Assembly (NCBI GenBank): GCA_905331475.1
Contig: CAJNYU010001121.1
Location: 62,001 to 126,000 of the forward strand
DNA from: Rotaria socialis
Taxonomy: Eukaryota; Rotifera; Eurotatoria; Philodinida; Philodinidae
Direction of reading: 5' to 3'
Length of the DNA stretch: 64,000 nt
Shown here in pieces: positions 1-12,502 of this stretch (positions within the stretch are counted from its first letter, which is position 1; the number at the start of each line of letters is the position of its first letter). The translations under genes and the position numbers were made by a program. The notes under the pieces were generated by a model, which saw only the letters and a list, made by a program, of their open reading frames with translations, was not told the DNA's origin and searched no databases.

Positions 1-832
1 TCAAGTGTCTCAAATAGAAGAAAAAGGGGTGATAGGTCAAAATCTAACACAACAATCATCAATAAAAACTTCACCACATATTGAATATAATTGTCCGAAA
101 AATCCATTTTGTCAATTAAAATGTACATGTCATCATCAACAGCAACAGCAACAAGAAAAACAACCACCTTTAGAAACTGTTTCTGAGCCTGAATCTTATG
201 GTAACTATTTAAAATATTTTCGTTGCTGTAGAACGAACAGTTCTTCTCCATCTTCGCGTCGACGTGATTCTTCTAATTCTTATCCAATATCATTGACTGC
301 TTCGACACAACCAAAACAATTTTTAACATCACGTAAAACGACAAGAAGAACTTGGCATCGCCTAACAATAACACCAAATGTTGGCGTTTCACGGGCAAAA
401 TCTTCAGCTGTACGAAATGAACAAAAAGCAGTTAAAGTCCTTGGCGTTGTTTTTGTTATATTTGTTATTGCATGGTTCCCATTTTGTATTTTGAATCTTT
501 TACAAGGAGTTTGTCAACGATGTTCAGTCAATCCAAATATCTTAAATGGTTTCGTTTGGCTTGGTTATGTTTCATCAACAATTAATCCACTTGTTTATAC
601 AATTTTTAATCGTAATTTTCGTTTGAAATTTATTGCTTTACTGAAATGTCACTGTGTATATTCGAGTTCACGACATCGATATCTGTCTTCTCATCAAAGT
701 CATATGTCTTCACATCGATCTCGTCCTCAAGGAAGAAACGGCGTACATAAAAATGAACATCGCCATTTAAATACATATTACGAACAACAAGAATTAAAAT
801 TACTGAATAAGATACCTTCTGACCAATCATAA
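1..832 (+). CDS. 5-HT2-type serotonin receptor (class A GPCR), C-terminal part
   Basis: Only the 3' end is in the window; the frame is open from the first bases, so the methionine at base 5 is probably inside the third intracellular loop and not a start. The visible 275 residues hold a long polar loop with a Gln run (about residues 44-50), then the NEQKAVKVLG helix-6 entry and a WFPF motif (standard WxPF, residues about 139-165), a short extracellular loop with two cysteines, and helix 7 with the NPLVY motif (about 180-203). The tail is rich in Ser, Arg and His. The NEQKA..KVLG, FVW.GY.SS and NPLVYT.FN strings match vertebrate and invertebrate 5-HT2 receptors better than dopamine or octopamine receptors as I remember them. 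It would couple serotonin binding to Gq at the plasma membrane. Subtype is inferred; GPCR identity is certain. Ends TAA. Confidence 0.85.
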   Translation, partial: QVSQIEEKGVIGQNLTQQSSIKTSPHIEYNCPKNPFCQLKCTCHHQQQQQQEKQPPLETVSEPESYGNYLKYFRCCRTNSSSPSSRRRDSSNSYPISLTASTQPKQFLTSRKTTRRTWHRLTITPNVGVSRAKSSAVRNEQKAVKVLGVVFVIFVIAWFPFCILNLLQGVCQRCSVNPNILNGFVWLGYVSSTINPLVYTIFNRNFRLKFIALLKCHCVYSSSRHRYLSSHQSHMSSHRSRPQGRNGVHKNEHRHLNTYYEQQELKLLNKIPSDQS

Positions 833-3571
833 AAATATAATAAGCATTTCCAGTTTTAAGAACTGTATATTGTTCAAGACAACAAAACAAAAACGAAACG
901 AAATGAAATAAGAATATTTGGATAGCCTTTGTGTTGTTTCCTTTCATTTTTCTTCCTTCTTCTTTCTGTTTTACTTTTATCAACGATATAGAATAACAAA
1001 CATGATTAGATGAAAAAATAATTAAAATGCTAAAGTTAATTCTTCTTAACTATAACACAATTTAAACACAAACAAACAAATGAATGTAGGTGTCAACTGA
1101 GATTAATCTTATCTAATGATTTTACATACTTAGTCTTTTTGACATGAATAAAATAAACATAGTAGATAAGATACAAGCCATGATCTCTCAGTAAAGTAGA
1201 TTGCGAGAAGACTACGGAGGAAAAAAAAGAGATCTCTTCTAAATAAAAATTCATAAATCTTAGCAATTATTCATTGACTTAAACACGGTTCTAGTAAAAT
1301 ATTCATTATAAACATGAGTTTTCTCCTTCTTTTTTTCATGAAATATATGCGTTTGACTTAATTGACCTCAATAGACGGGTGTATCTCCAGAGAAAACTGA
1401 AGCAGGTCTCATTTTTATCAATGTACGATTTCCAGATTCAATTTAACCCTAGGTCTCTGATAGAAACCGACATAATATTAATTAATATCAATGACAAATT
1501 CTCATACAAGTTGTATGCTACTTTGTATATGCTTGTTTTTCGTTTAAATGACAAGACCAAATACAAAGAAAACATCAACAGTTGTCTCGTATATTGTGCA
1601 TCCTTAGTGGCCTTTATATTATTTGCTCTTCAAACAATCATGACGGCAAGACAATACTAATAGCTTTTGCTTGTCGATAGATACCGAAGTATTGTATTTC
1701 TGATGTTAATATTAGTAAACATACCAAGCTGGTCACTTATTCTACTTGAAAGCACATAGGTATATATTCTCTGATTTCCTCATTCTATAATGTTCTGTAA
1801 ATTTCATTATAATTAAACGAGTTATATGTGTGTGATAAAGCACAAATAACCATGTTACAACAAGTAGACTAGTAGTCAACTATGCAAACAGCAAATCAAT
1901 AATACAACGTTAATGTGTAGATGTTATATTTCATTTGTATTGCCTGAAAGCATGTTTCTGATACAAACACATTTTTATGCATTAGACATCTATTTTTCTT
2001 ACTAATTTTGTATGCGACATGCATGCATGTACTTCAAAAATCTCATGAGAATGTTTCTCTTTTTTCTTATCTCGTTTTCTTCTATGTTATTTGCCAAAAA
2101 AAAAAAAGACAAATTTAGACTAATTGTAAAACGAAATAAAAATTATCAAACAAATATATTATTATATCTATTTAATTATCATGGACATTTCTATTTTGAT
2201 TTATAGAAAAAAACAGAAATAACAATTGTTTAGAGGCGAGTTTTAGCAATGATGAATTCTCTTGAGACGATGCTTATTCCTATGTTTGAAAGATGTTCAT
2301 TAGGGACTATTTACAAGAATTCATTAGTATTATTATTATTTACAATGTTAAATAAGTATTGAAATCGTAATCGAACAGAAACAGAAACATTTCATTAATG
2401 GAAACAAGATTCCAATAGATGTCTTTCCTTCATTGTATTGTGGTTTAATAGAGTTGAACGAGGTGATTCTAATTCAGTAAGTCTCATTTCTATTTGACGC
2501 CTATTTAGTAGAGCGAAGAATTTTCATGACTAGAAAAATAGGAATTGCAAGACATATTTTCTTTTGAAAATATTCAATTAAATGCAAAGTTAATCAAATC
2601 GTGCTTTTAACAACTATTAATAAAAGATTAGAATGTATATATTTCTAAATTAGAGCTTATTTGGTATTCTTTTCTTGTAACAATTAATAAGGCAAAGTAT
2701 CTTGTTTTGTTGCCTTTCACTGATAGGTACTTATATGAGTAAATAATTATTTTCATTCACATTTTGATATTTGTTTTTGTTTGCGATTATTTATGCTCTT
2801 TGGATTCAAGCATTATGAAACATTAACACTCCACAAATTGCCATAATACTACTTAGTACTGAATATCATTCTAGTTGAATGACAAAATAGAATAAACAAC
2901 ATACTCGGAATCAGTTTTTAAAACTGTTTCCGTTTGCGTTAGAAAAGGGAGCATTTTTATGAAAAATACTTCCCATTGAGCCTCATGTATTTTTTCGTGT
3001 ACGAGCCTTTTTTCAATAAGATATAAATAATCGGAAGAGAGACTTTGACATTGATGCAGAACATAGCTTTTGTTGCATTGTCACATAGAACGATATTGAC
3101 AAGATGTACTTAGCTACTGTGGACAAAAAGCAGATGTTTTGATGATGTCCGAATCAAGAAAATGTATAAACTATCACATAGTAAAATAGATACATCTTTT
3201 TCTCGCCATGGAAGAATACTAATAAAATGATGTACATAATCGTATGTCATAAAAAAAAATACTAGATATAAATAAACTATTCAAGATTCTTAAAAAGAAA
3301 AATAAACGCTTAGAGATCTCTATTCTAAATGTAAAATACTTTTTTTCCGTTCCTGACACGAAACAAAGTATTTCAAGAAAATTTTTATCATCACATTGAC
3401 ATGATATTCGTAGAATATCGTCGTAAAATCAGCAGATTTATCCTTAGTTTGTTTGTTGTTTTTAACGAGTCTATCAATTATGAAGTAGAATTTCATTGAT
3501 CTTACTGTGTACTGTATAGTCAATTAGTATTCATAGTTATACTGAAAAAGAATCGAAACTCTATTACTTAC
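833..3571. other. intergenic, no gene recognised
   Basis: About 2.7 kb of AT-rich sequence between the receptor stop codon and the last visible PSMD1 exon. Short open frames here have no recognisable motifs or splice context. The missing 3' exons of PSMD1 would be expected on the minus strand here, and I looked for them without success. Confidence 0.6.
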
Positions 3572-6387
3572 CGGAACATAAGAAAGCCAAGTGATTCAAC
3601 GGCTGATCGTCGAACATCATCATTTACATCGCTTACCTATATAAAAACAAAACAATTTTTTCGTTTTCTTCTCAAAAAGCATTTTGTTTTCTTTGAAAAC
3701 TTACAGCGACATGGAGAAGTTTGCGTACGGCTGCATTGTTACCTGTGCCACAATAAGCCATAGCAACAGTATACATAGCTGAACGACGTAAAATTGGATC
3801 TTTATCACATTGAAGTTGCTCGATTAGTGCATCAGCTTCTTCTAAACGGCCATACTGCACAAGTGCAATACCAATAGCTAAACCATGTAAAATTTTCTCG
3901 TGTTGTGTCTCTTGAGCATACTAAAATAAGAATCGATAATTGTTCTATTCATTTCGTATTATATTTTCACATACTTGAACCATATCTTCAATAGCTTGTG
4001 CTGAACCAGTACCAAGCATAACAAGACCCATAGCTAAACCAGCTGCTTCACCAGCTACAGCATCTTCAAGTAATAGATTTGTTTTTAATAATTCATATAC
4101 ATCGCTGCGTGCTGTGCCCATAGCAGCTAAGCCTAAGCCAAGGCAAGCACCATGACGAACCGTCTAGCGAAAAGAAAACGAGACAAAATTGAATATCTAT
4201 TATGTTATTATATAAATAAAAACTATTCAACACATACATCCGTTTGTGTTGAATTTGAACGTAATTGATTGATAAGATAATCAATAATATCACCTCCATG
4301 ATTTGCATGAATAAGACCAAGTGCGTATAAACCACCACCTTCAGCATATGGTGAATTACCTGTTGAATCCTTTGGTAAATAGGCACTCATTAAATTAAGT
4401 GCTTCTTTAATATGACCCTTGTGAATAACGCCAAGACTTGCAGCTGCTGTAAATTTAGCCCAATTGGTAGCACGGGCAAGCCATTCAAGATTATCTCTAC
4501 ATATATTAATCATTTATATTAGAATTTGAACAATTATATAGAAATCTACCTAAAAAATTGATCACTTGTTGTACCAGATAACATGTAACCATTGGCAATA
4601 ACAGTAGCTGTATGACATACTGAATTTCGTACAGCATCCTATATGGAAACAATTAAATATAATAACTAAATGAGCTATTCACGATTGTCTTACTTTAATT
4701 TGTTTAAGAATTAATAAATCAGCATGATTATTTTTAATAAGAAATTGCATATGTACACCAATAGTTATTTCACCACTAAGGATGCTTAATGATTTTTCAA
4801 TCCGTTCTTGTAATTGTTTTTCTTCTTGAGACTTAATTAAAGAATAGAAAATAGAAATAGATAATATCAAACGAAAACAAAAACAAAAATATATATATAT
4901 ATATATATATGCACATACTAAATTGCTGACTTTATCTTTATGTTCTTGTTGTAAAGATTGTTTATCTTTAGGTGTTGATTCTTCTACTGATTGTGTACTA
5001 GCTTCATCCTGATTTGTTTCCATTGATTCACTGCCAGCAGTTCTATTTATTTATATTAAAAAACAAAGAAATTTATTAGAATTTGTTCGTTTTTTTTCCT
5101 CAAAATAAAACTTACCCTTGTGGTTCATCTTTAATTGCTCCTTGTGTTCTATCAAACATAATTGGGATAGGTGCTTGCACACGTAGAGCATCTTGAATTT
5201 TATTTAGAAATTGTTGTGTAGCACTTTCATATAAATCAAAGCCAATTTGATAGGCCATAAGCATTTGATCAGTTGTACCACGAACAAGTGTTTGTAAAAT
5301 ATCAGCTACTTGATCAGGGTCATCAAGAAAGATTAAACACTAATGAAATAAAAACGAAATATTGTAAACGATGATAACTACCCGCATAAGAAAGTCTTTT
5401 TCTACCTGACAAACACTAATGAAATCAGGTACTTGTAGATTAAGATAAAGACGAACAAGTGTACGTAAAACAACTGTACGAAATTTTCGATTTTGTAATA
5501 ATTGCATGGTTATCTTAAATGCATATGCTAACATTTCAGGTGAATGATTCTAAAAAGAAAGAAAACATTTTTCTCACTTCATAGATATCAATAAAAATCA
5601 AGAAATTAATCCTACAGCTTCTTTAACAGCTTTTTCAAATATATCGATTCGACGTGTTTCAAGTGCGATACCAATAGCCTAGCAAATAGAAAAATTTCAA
5701 ATATACATATGGATATAAATTATATCCTAACTTGTTTATATTTTTTATCATCGAAACATCGTTGAAACATTCGATTAACAATATCTTCAAGTCGTTGATC
5801 GATTTGTACTTGAACTGAAACATCTGATTGAAATTTTTCTACTTGTAATTTCGTATATTTATCAATGCAATGAGCTAAAACACGAAAAACAACAAGAACG
5901 ATTATTCGTATAAAATAAATTCGAAAGAAAACAAACCAATAATTGTTTCAACATATTCAGTTTTATCATTGACATCAAATAAACGTCCAGCTCCAAGAGC
6001 ATATGTAAGTGCATTATCGAGTGAACCCAAATGATAATAAACTTTTGATGAAACAAGTGCAGCTAATTCTCGATGTTTGAAATTTTCATCTTCGTAAAGT
6101 GATTCACTAAAGAGTTTAGAAATAATAAATCAAAATTAAAAAAGCAAAAAACGTTTTCTATTTAAATATGTACACTTTAGAAATTGAATCACTAATTTCT
6201 GGCCAAAAAACATCAACAATTGCATTCAATCGATGAAGAGCATAGACAGGACCTTTTTCGGTATTTTCATCGAGTAATGATAAAATACCACCTGAAAGAA
6301 AATAAGATGACATGTCTTACATTTATGAGAAACACAAAAGAAAATGGCTACAATTTTCATACCAGCTGAAGTAATTGATAATTGCAT
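3572..6387 (-). CDS. PSMD1: 26S proteasome non-ATPase subunit 1 (Rpn2), 3' truncated
   Basis: Fourteen exons join in frame: 6387-6363, 6291-6174, 6106-5937, 5874-5732, 5678-5616, 5549-5406, 5339-5116, 5042-4919, 4831-4694, 4638-4550, 4496-4238, 4163-3975, 3920-3705, 3636-3572, giving 655 codons plus two bases. The product is the scaffold of the 19S base that helps bring substrates and ubiquitin receptors to the proteasome. Signature strings are [63 protein letters not shown] and [11 protein letters not shown], the proteasome/cyclosome (PC) repeats. Start: MQLSITSAG matches the conserved MITSAAG N terminus. The last exon reads [17 protein letters not shown] and ends at a good GTAAGT donor, but no continuation is found below it. 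Animal PSMD1 is about 950 residues, so nearly a third (the remaining PC repeats and C-terminal domain) is absent. A rearranged copy, an assembly fault or a distant exon after a very long intron are all possible. Confidence 0.93.
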
Positions 6388-9360
6388 TTTGTTCAACTTT
6401 TGTGCAATATTAATCTAGTAAATTCTAAAACACAAAAAAAACAATATTACACACTTTTTTTCTAAAAGCATAGCTATTTTGTTGTTTTATTCATCAATTA
6501 GACTTAACTAGCATTTATTTATTTATTCTATCCAGCATAGGTTCGAAAATGTTTATGATTAATATCTCGAGCATTTCTTTAGATGAGTCAACGTAGACTA
6601 TTGTCAACCAATCGATTCTTGTTGAAATATAAGAATTCGGCATTATTCAATTAGTACTACATTTTCTGATCAAAGAAACAATAATGTGGAAAATTCCAAT
6701 AGCAAATGGCACAAGCAACAAATGACCTTCATCTTAGCAAAAGGTATTCAAAGAGAAACTTTTTTCCTTGGATTAAGAAGACTCTTTTGATTGGCAGAAA
6801 GTTCATAGACTAGAAAAGGTTTCGAATAGATTATGAAGTCTAACAAAAAACATGATAAAATGAAATTTTAACAATGAGTCAGCTAGCCAAACAATTTACG
6901 ATAAAATCAACAATATGTCGGAGATATAACCTCCATCGTCGACAGATGTTGCTGGATGACGGCGGTGAATTGGAGTCCGATTTTAAAACAGAAATGGAAA
7001 ATTTTGATTCTTTGAAGAATGTTAAAATCAAAATGAATAGCTTTCTTTTTTTTGTCAAATATAGTGACTTAGACAAGAAAAAATATTTCTAGACCGATAT
7101 CGAAAGATTTCCCTAGTGGTGTTACACATTTCTTAAATGCTAAAATTTCTCTAATACTTCTCTCATATATAAACTTTCAAACTTGGATCTTTCACAAATA
7201 TCTTTCCGAGAATTGTTTTTGATAGAATATGATTAAATCAATTTCTTTTGCTGAAATATTTTGATTCATCAATCATTGGCATTCGAAATGATGTCACCAT
7301 TAGATTTAGCACGATCACTTCATATTATGAATTATGTGTGACAACATTAATGAGATCTATTGCGATGTTGAAATATATCTCGAGTTAAAATAATTTTACT
7401 TACAAACGCTCAAAATCAATTCGAGTTTAACTGCCTGCAAATCGGACAGGCATGCTTTATCTTGATTGCCACTTTAGTTGATTGAGAAAGCTATGCGAAT
7501 CACTAGAACCGCAGAATCATTATAATATCTTGACATGACATGACAAAATGTAACTACATGAAATCATACATTGAAGTGCCGTGTTTATCTTTCTATCGGC
7601 GTTAATAGACTCATAAAAGTTGAACAGTATTCGCTTGTCAATTTGCGTGAGCAACTCATATCATTACTGAAGAAAGTTGCATCTAATCAATCATCAATAT
7701 GGTGATGAAATAGTTTGAAAGAGTTCTTCTTTCGATCTTAGTATTTAGAGTTTGACAGATTAAAATAATAGTTCGTTTTATATTGCATGTCTTCGTAGAA
7801 CTGTGGGAACAGATTATTTTCTCGAAAGAGAAATATTACTTGTGTTGATGGATATATTAAATGGACCGATTTTTCGTCAGTCAATTAACGAGACTTTCAA
7901 CTAGCTGATCCAGGTCCATAAGAAAATAAGGCAACCAATCGGTTCCAAGGATACATGATCAAATTACATTTCTTACTTCCTTATGCTAAATATTTCAATA
8001 ACATACCGATATTTTTCTATTGATACAAAAAAAAACACAGCATCATATATCTTTTTATTCTGAGATAATAGCTCATTTATGAAATTTATTGTCTAAAAAC
8101 TGTTGCCATTTGATGCATTTTAGAGGGGCAAATTCTTGGCAAAAAAAAATAAATAATGATATTCTTTTCATTAATAAACAAAAATCAATCTCAAGTAATT
8201 GATCCTTGATACTCCTCGATAACTTGTTTATCCTCAGAGGCATCTGGACTCAATTTCATCCAACAACACATAGTTTTATTATTTCAATGATAATTGATCA
8301 TGTTTTCCATGAGAACTTCTGATATCAATTAACAGTGCAAACGAAATGTTCTTACTGTCTGCGGACATTTCATGTCAATTTATTCAATCAAAACTAGACG
8401 ATTAGCATGTGTCAGTAAAGATAGCAGATGTGTACTTTGTCAACGATAACACCAATGACCTTCTCATTTCAATCACATATCATCGAGACTTCATTAAATT
8501 TATTTCATAGATAAAAACAATATAATTCATGATTCTATCGCGTATGTATCATATCCATTGTCACTTCAAACGAAAGATACTATTAGTAATCTTTATCTCT
8601 AATCGAGATATATTATCTACTCGAGTATAATAATCATTTTAGTGAACAATTTATCTCGACAGAATCTTCTTCTTTTAATAATTATAGCTTTATTTTAGTA
8701 TTCATGGAGGATGACAACAGTATAAACACCTTTTATTAGTTGACAATTATACAATTAGCTATTGAGTTACAACGACTATGTAGTGTTCAAGCGTGTTTTT
8801 CGATCAGATGTTCAGATTATATCTTTATGTTGCAATTTATTTATTTTCATTGTGTCCGAGATAATTCGTTGTATTTGTTGTCATCACATCATAATATGTG
8901 CTCACATGTTTTTTGTTGTCTGTCAATTATTTTAAAGTCATTCAGTCTTTTTATATCTATATTCAATTGTAGACTTTTGTTTGTGAGCACGTCCTTTTCA
9001 AGGGTTGTCGCCTTTTTTTAATAATTCAATCGTAATTAATAGGTAGGCATTTAAAAATATATATAGATTATTACAACGATGAAAAGTAGCTTTAGTCATG
9101 TACTTGGTTCTTTTTTAACATAAATGTCAATGAAAAAGGAACTCGAGCGCATAGCATAAAAAATATTTTTTGCTCAAAGAGAAAAAGGCTTTAGATAATG
9201 AAAGAAATTTTCTGGCAAGAAAAGAATCTTCCACTTTGCTGACTCTCCTGTTTGTTAAATCTTGTATGTTCAATATACCGCTAGTAAGCTATTGCTTAGT
9301 GTTAGGTTCATTTTTAATTATCAGACTTCGATAATTACTATTTTTTGGTTACATTTATAT
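6388..9360. other. intergenic, no gene recognised
   Basis: AT-rich sequence upstream of PSMD1. The open frames at 6874-7092 and on its opposite strand overlap each other and show no family motif or splice context. No RNA gene was recognised by eye. Confidence 0.5.
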
Positions 9361-9367
9361 TAAACCG

Positions 9368-9968
9368 TAGCTTCCTAATTGCGACCGAAAAATAAGCCAA
9401 TTAAGAAAAAAGTGGTCGCAATTCGGAATGAATAATTTTACGTTGATTTCATTTTCTATGCGATTCCAAATTGCGACCACTTTTTAAATTGTCAATCAGT
9501 CAACGCTTTATTAATTGAAAAAAAATTATTGAAAAAACGACTACAGAAAAAAAATTCTTTTCCATCACTACTATCTTTAGTATCTTTTATACATTATTTT
9601 TCAATGTAATAGATCGAGAACACGAATTAAAAGTGCAGACATAGAGTGATGAACTGTTCTTATTTTCTCTCTTTAAATTATATAAATAATTATTGTATAG
9701 AATGGCTTTTTCACCTCTTTCGGTTGTTGACCAAACAAATCTCGTATCCATTGTATGATATTCACTAGCAATCTTTTTTTTTATGCTTATATATGAACAT
9801 TATTATGACAGTACAACTCATCATCGTATGCATCGATAACTAATCAATCAAAAGTGGTCGCAATTCGGAATCGCATAAAAAATGAAATCAACGTAAAATT
9901 ATTCATTCCTAATTGCGACCACTTTTTTCTTAATTGGCTTAATTTTCGGTCGCAATTCGTACCTAGCC
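9368..9968. repeat. fold-back repeat with GGTCGCAATT motifs (MITE-like)
   Basis: Two arms of about 118 bp, 9368-9485 and 9851-9968, are reverse complements of each other around a 365-bp AT-rich core. Each arm contains the motif AATTGCGACC (or its complement) three times, once at the outer tip, once in the middle and once at the inner edge, so each arm is itself built of inverted repeats. The ends are imperfect (TAGCTTCCTAATTGCG against TAGGTACGAATTGCG) and I cannot define a target-site duplication. There is no open frame in the core. A non-autonomous DNA transposon is the likely explanation. Confidence 0.75.
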
Positions 9969-12502
9969 TATTAAACAGTCACAATTGACGTGAAATATCA
10001 TCAGCTGATAGTATGAAGTTATGTGACACAATAGACATAAGTGAAGAAACAAAAAAGTAGACACATGAGAGAGACATGACTATTTTATAAGTGTTTACTT
10101 ACATCTCGTGTAAAATACTTCAAGTTGTTCTCAATGTCGTTTCAACGGAAGTAGCTATGTGGGCTGCACTTAACGTGAGGAAATTGCAGAGAAATTTACA
10201 GAATCAACATTCACCTTATTACTTGAATCAATATATATATATATAATATATTAAGTTTGTAAAATTTAAAAAATTTTCTCGGGGCAATCGGTTTTTCAAT
10301 CGTTCTTTTCATTGCACATTGATTGAAGATAAGAAGAAACAAAAAAACCAATCACCAAACGGATAGTAACTACGAACACATTACTTTTCAATCACTGGTT
10401 TCAAAGATAGCATGTTGTGTGTGTGTGTGTGTTAGAAATCATTGACTTGTTAAATATTCATTTTAGTTCTATTCGATCTTGATTTTCCTATCTGAAACTA
10501 CCATTCAATTCTATCGAGGTCAAAGAAAATATTCTTTCGTAATGGGTCTTAAATAATGACTAGTAAGATTGAATCTATTTCAATCTTTAATCTTTCCATT
10601 GAATTTTTGCAAATGGGTTGGAATAAATGCATCTAAATCCGCAAACAATATATACCCTTTATTCGTCTCTACAGATTTTCGTCAGATATTCTACTTCAAG
10701 TGCAAATTTGTTTTTTTATGCACTAGTTGGTTTATCTGAGTATTAAAAAAATTATAGAGCTGATCATATTTTCTCTTGAAATCATGAATTTGACTCATTG
10801 TAAAATTCAGTATTTTAAGATTTTATGAAATCTAAATAAACAGAAATGTAGGCAGTAATTGAAAATGAGTACAACTGTTGTGGACATTTAACAAGACAAC
10901 GCATTTCAATCCAAAAAGATTTGACATTGAAAATAACTGAGTACATCATTAATAGTAAAGGTTCTACATTGATTCTAGTAGAGAAACTTCTTCGTCTCAA
11001 TCAATCAATCAATCTAGGATATGTAACAAAAGAGAATATTGGCAATGCATTTTGCATAGTATTATTTTCGGCATTTAAAAATCATGTCAAGTTTACTGTA
11101 CGTGTTATATAGACGGCATACTAAATAAATAACGACATAGGAATGTATCTTGACTGAAATTGCTTATTACGTCTTGTAGGAAATATTTCTTTTTTTTCGC
11201 TGACATTCTATAAACTCATTATATATGTGTAAAGTTGTTTGACGTAAAATTCTTGTCAACATTGTCGAGAACAATCGTCTCGAAAGAAGTATAGTTTTTC
11301 TTAAAGGCTTAAATTATGCTGTAAGAAAATAGTAGTAGTTTTTTTTTATCGTGCTAAAATTTATCTAGTGCATAATAGACGAAGTCAATACAACCATGAC
11401 TAGTATATAAAAATCCATCATAAAAAATAGAAGAAAAAAATGAAATTTATTATTTCTCTTGAGATCAGCTACGTTTGATTGTTTGATGATGTGGTAAAAA
11501 GGCAAATTGACATTGTCCTGATGTTTTGTTCATGTTTCAATATAAACTATCTTCAATAACAGTCCGTTTACAGGAAAAAAAACAGAAAAGAATTTTATGT
11601 ACCTTAGAGTCAGATAGATATTATAAAGATCTATGAATTTTCTATGAAGTTCTTTTTTGTTTGTAGCGTCTTCATAGGCAAAAATATACTCACTATGAGA
11701 AATATTGAATAAGCTAGGTTAAATTTAAATCAGAAATAAATCTTCTTGCACATGAACTGAGCGAGTTCAGCAATTCACAAGTTCCGAGAGAAAGAAAAAA
11801 CTATCTTTGTATATAAAAGCAGAATTAGTTGAAAGAATTATAACAAAAAAAAGAAATAACCTTCCATTATTTGTTTTCCTCCTACACACATATACTAATG
11901 CATTGCAAAGAATAAACTATTGGATTTTAATCAAAGATGATCTGGTTGAAATTATGCTTGTTTTTTTTTTGTTAGTCATTTTAAAATTTCAATGGAAACA
12001 CGAAAACCAATGTTAAAATCTTCTCTTCATGATAGAGCTGCGTAGTTTTTTACGTTGAAGTTTTCTCATTTCATTCGGTTGAATCGATAATGACAAAAAA
12101 AAAAGAGTAGTTCATGCAAACCTCTCGCATAGACACGCACATGCATGTTTATTTCACCATAGATCGTATATACGCTTTTTTAAACAAAACTATGTGGTGT
12201 TCCATGCACACATACAAATGCATTATGCTCTTTTTTTTTCTCTTCATTTTCATCTTTCCCCCAGGAAACCGGTCGCACGCATACTACCCGTCTTTTCCTT
12301 CGCCTCTGCTTGCTTTATTTGGCTCACTCGCTCGAGATCGTATTACGTTTTCTCTAATAGAAAATATTAATGAACGTTTCTTTGCTTCGCTGTCAACATC
12401 GTCGTCCTCATCATCGTTTCTGTTGTTTTTATTTTATCTACAAAACACCTGCTTTTGCAATACGAGATTTAAATTGTTAGTTCTAATGCTACTTTTTGTT
12501 TC
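9969..12502. other. intergenic, no gene recognised
   Basis: AT-rich sequence with a short TA run near 10232 and a GT run at 10417-10431. The open frame at 12114-12509 runs over the start of the next gene in another frame and looks like low-complexity sequence. An out-of-frame ATG lies about 16 bases before the start codon of the next gene. Confidence 0.5.
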
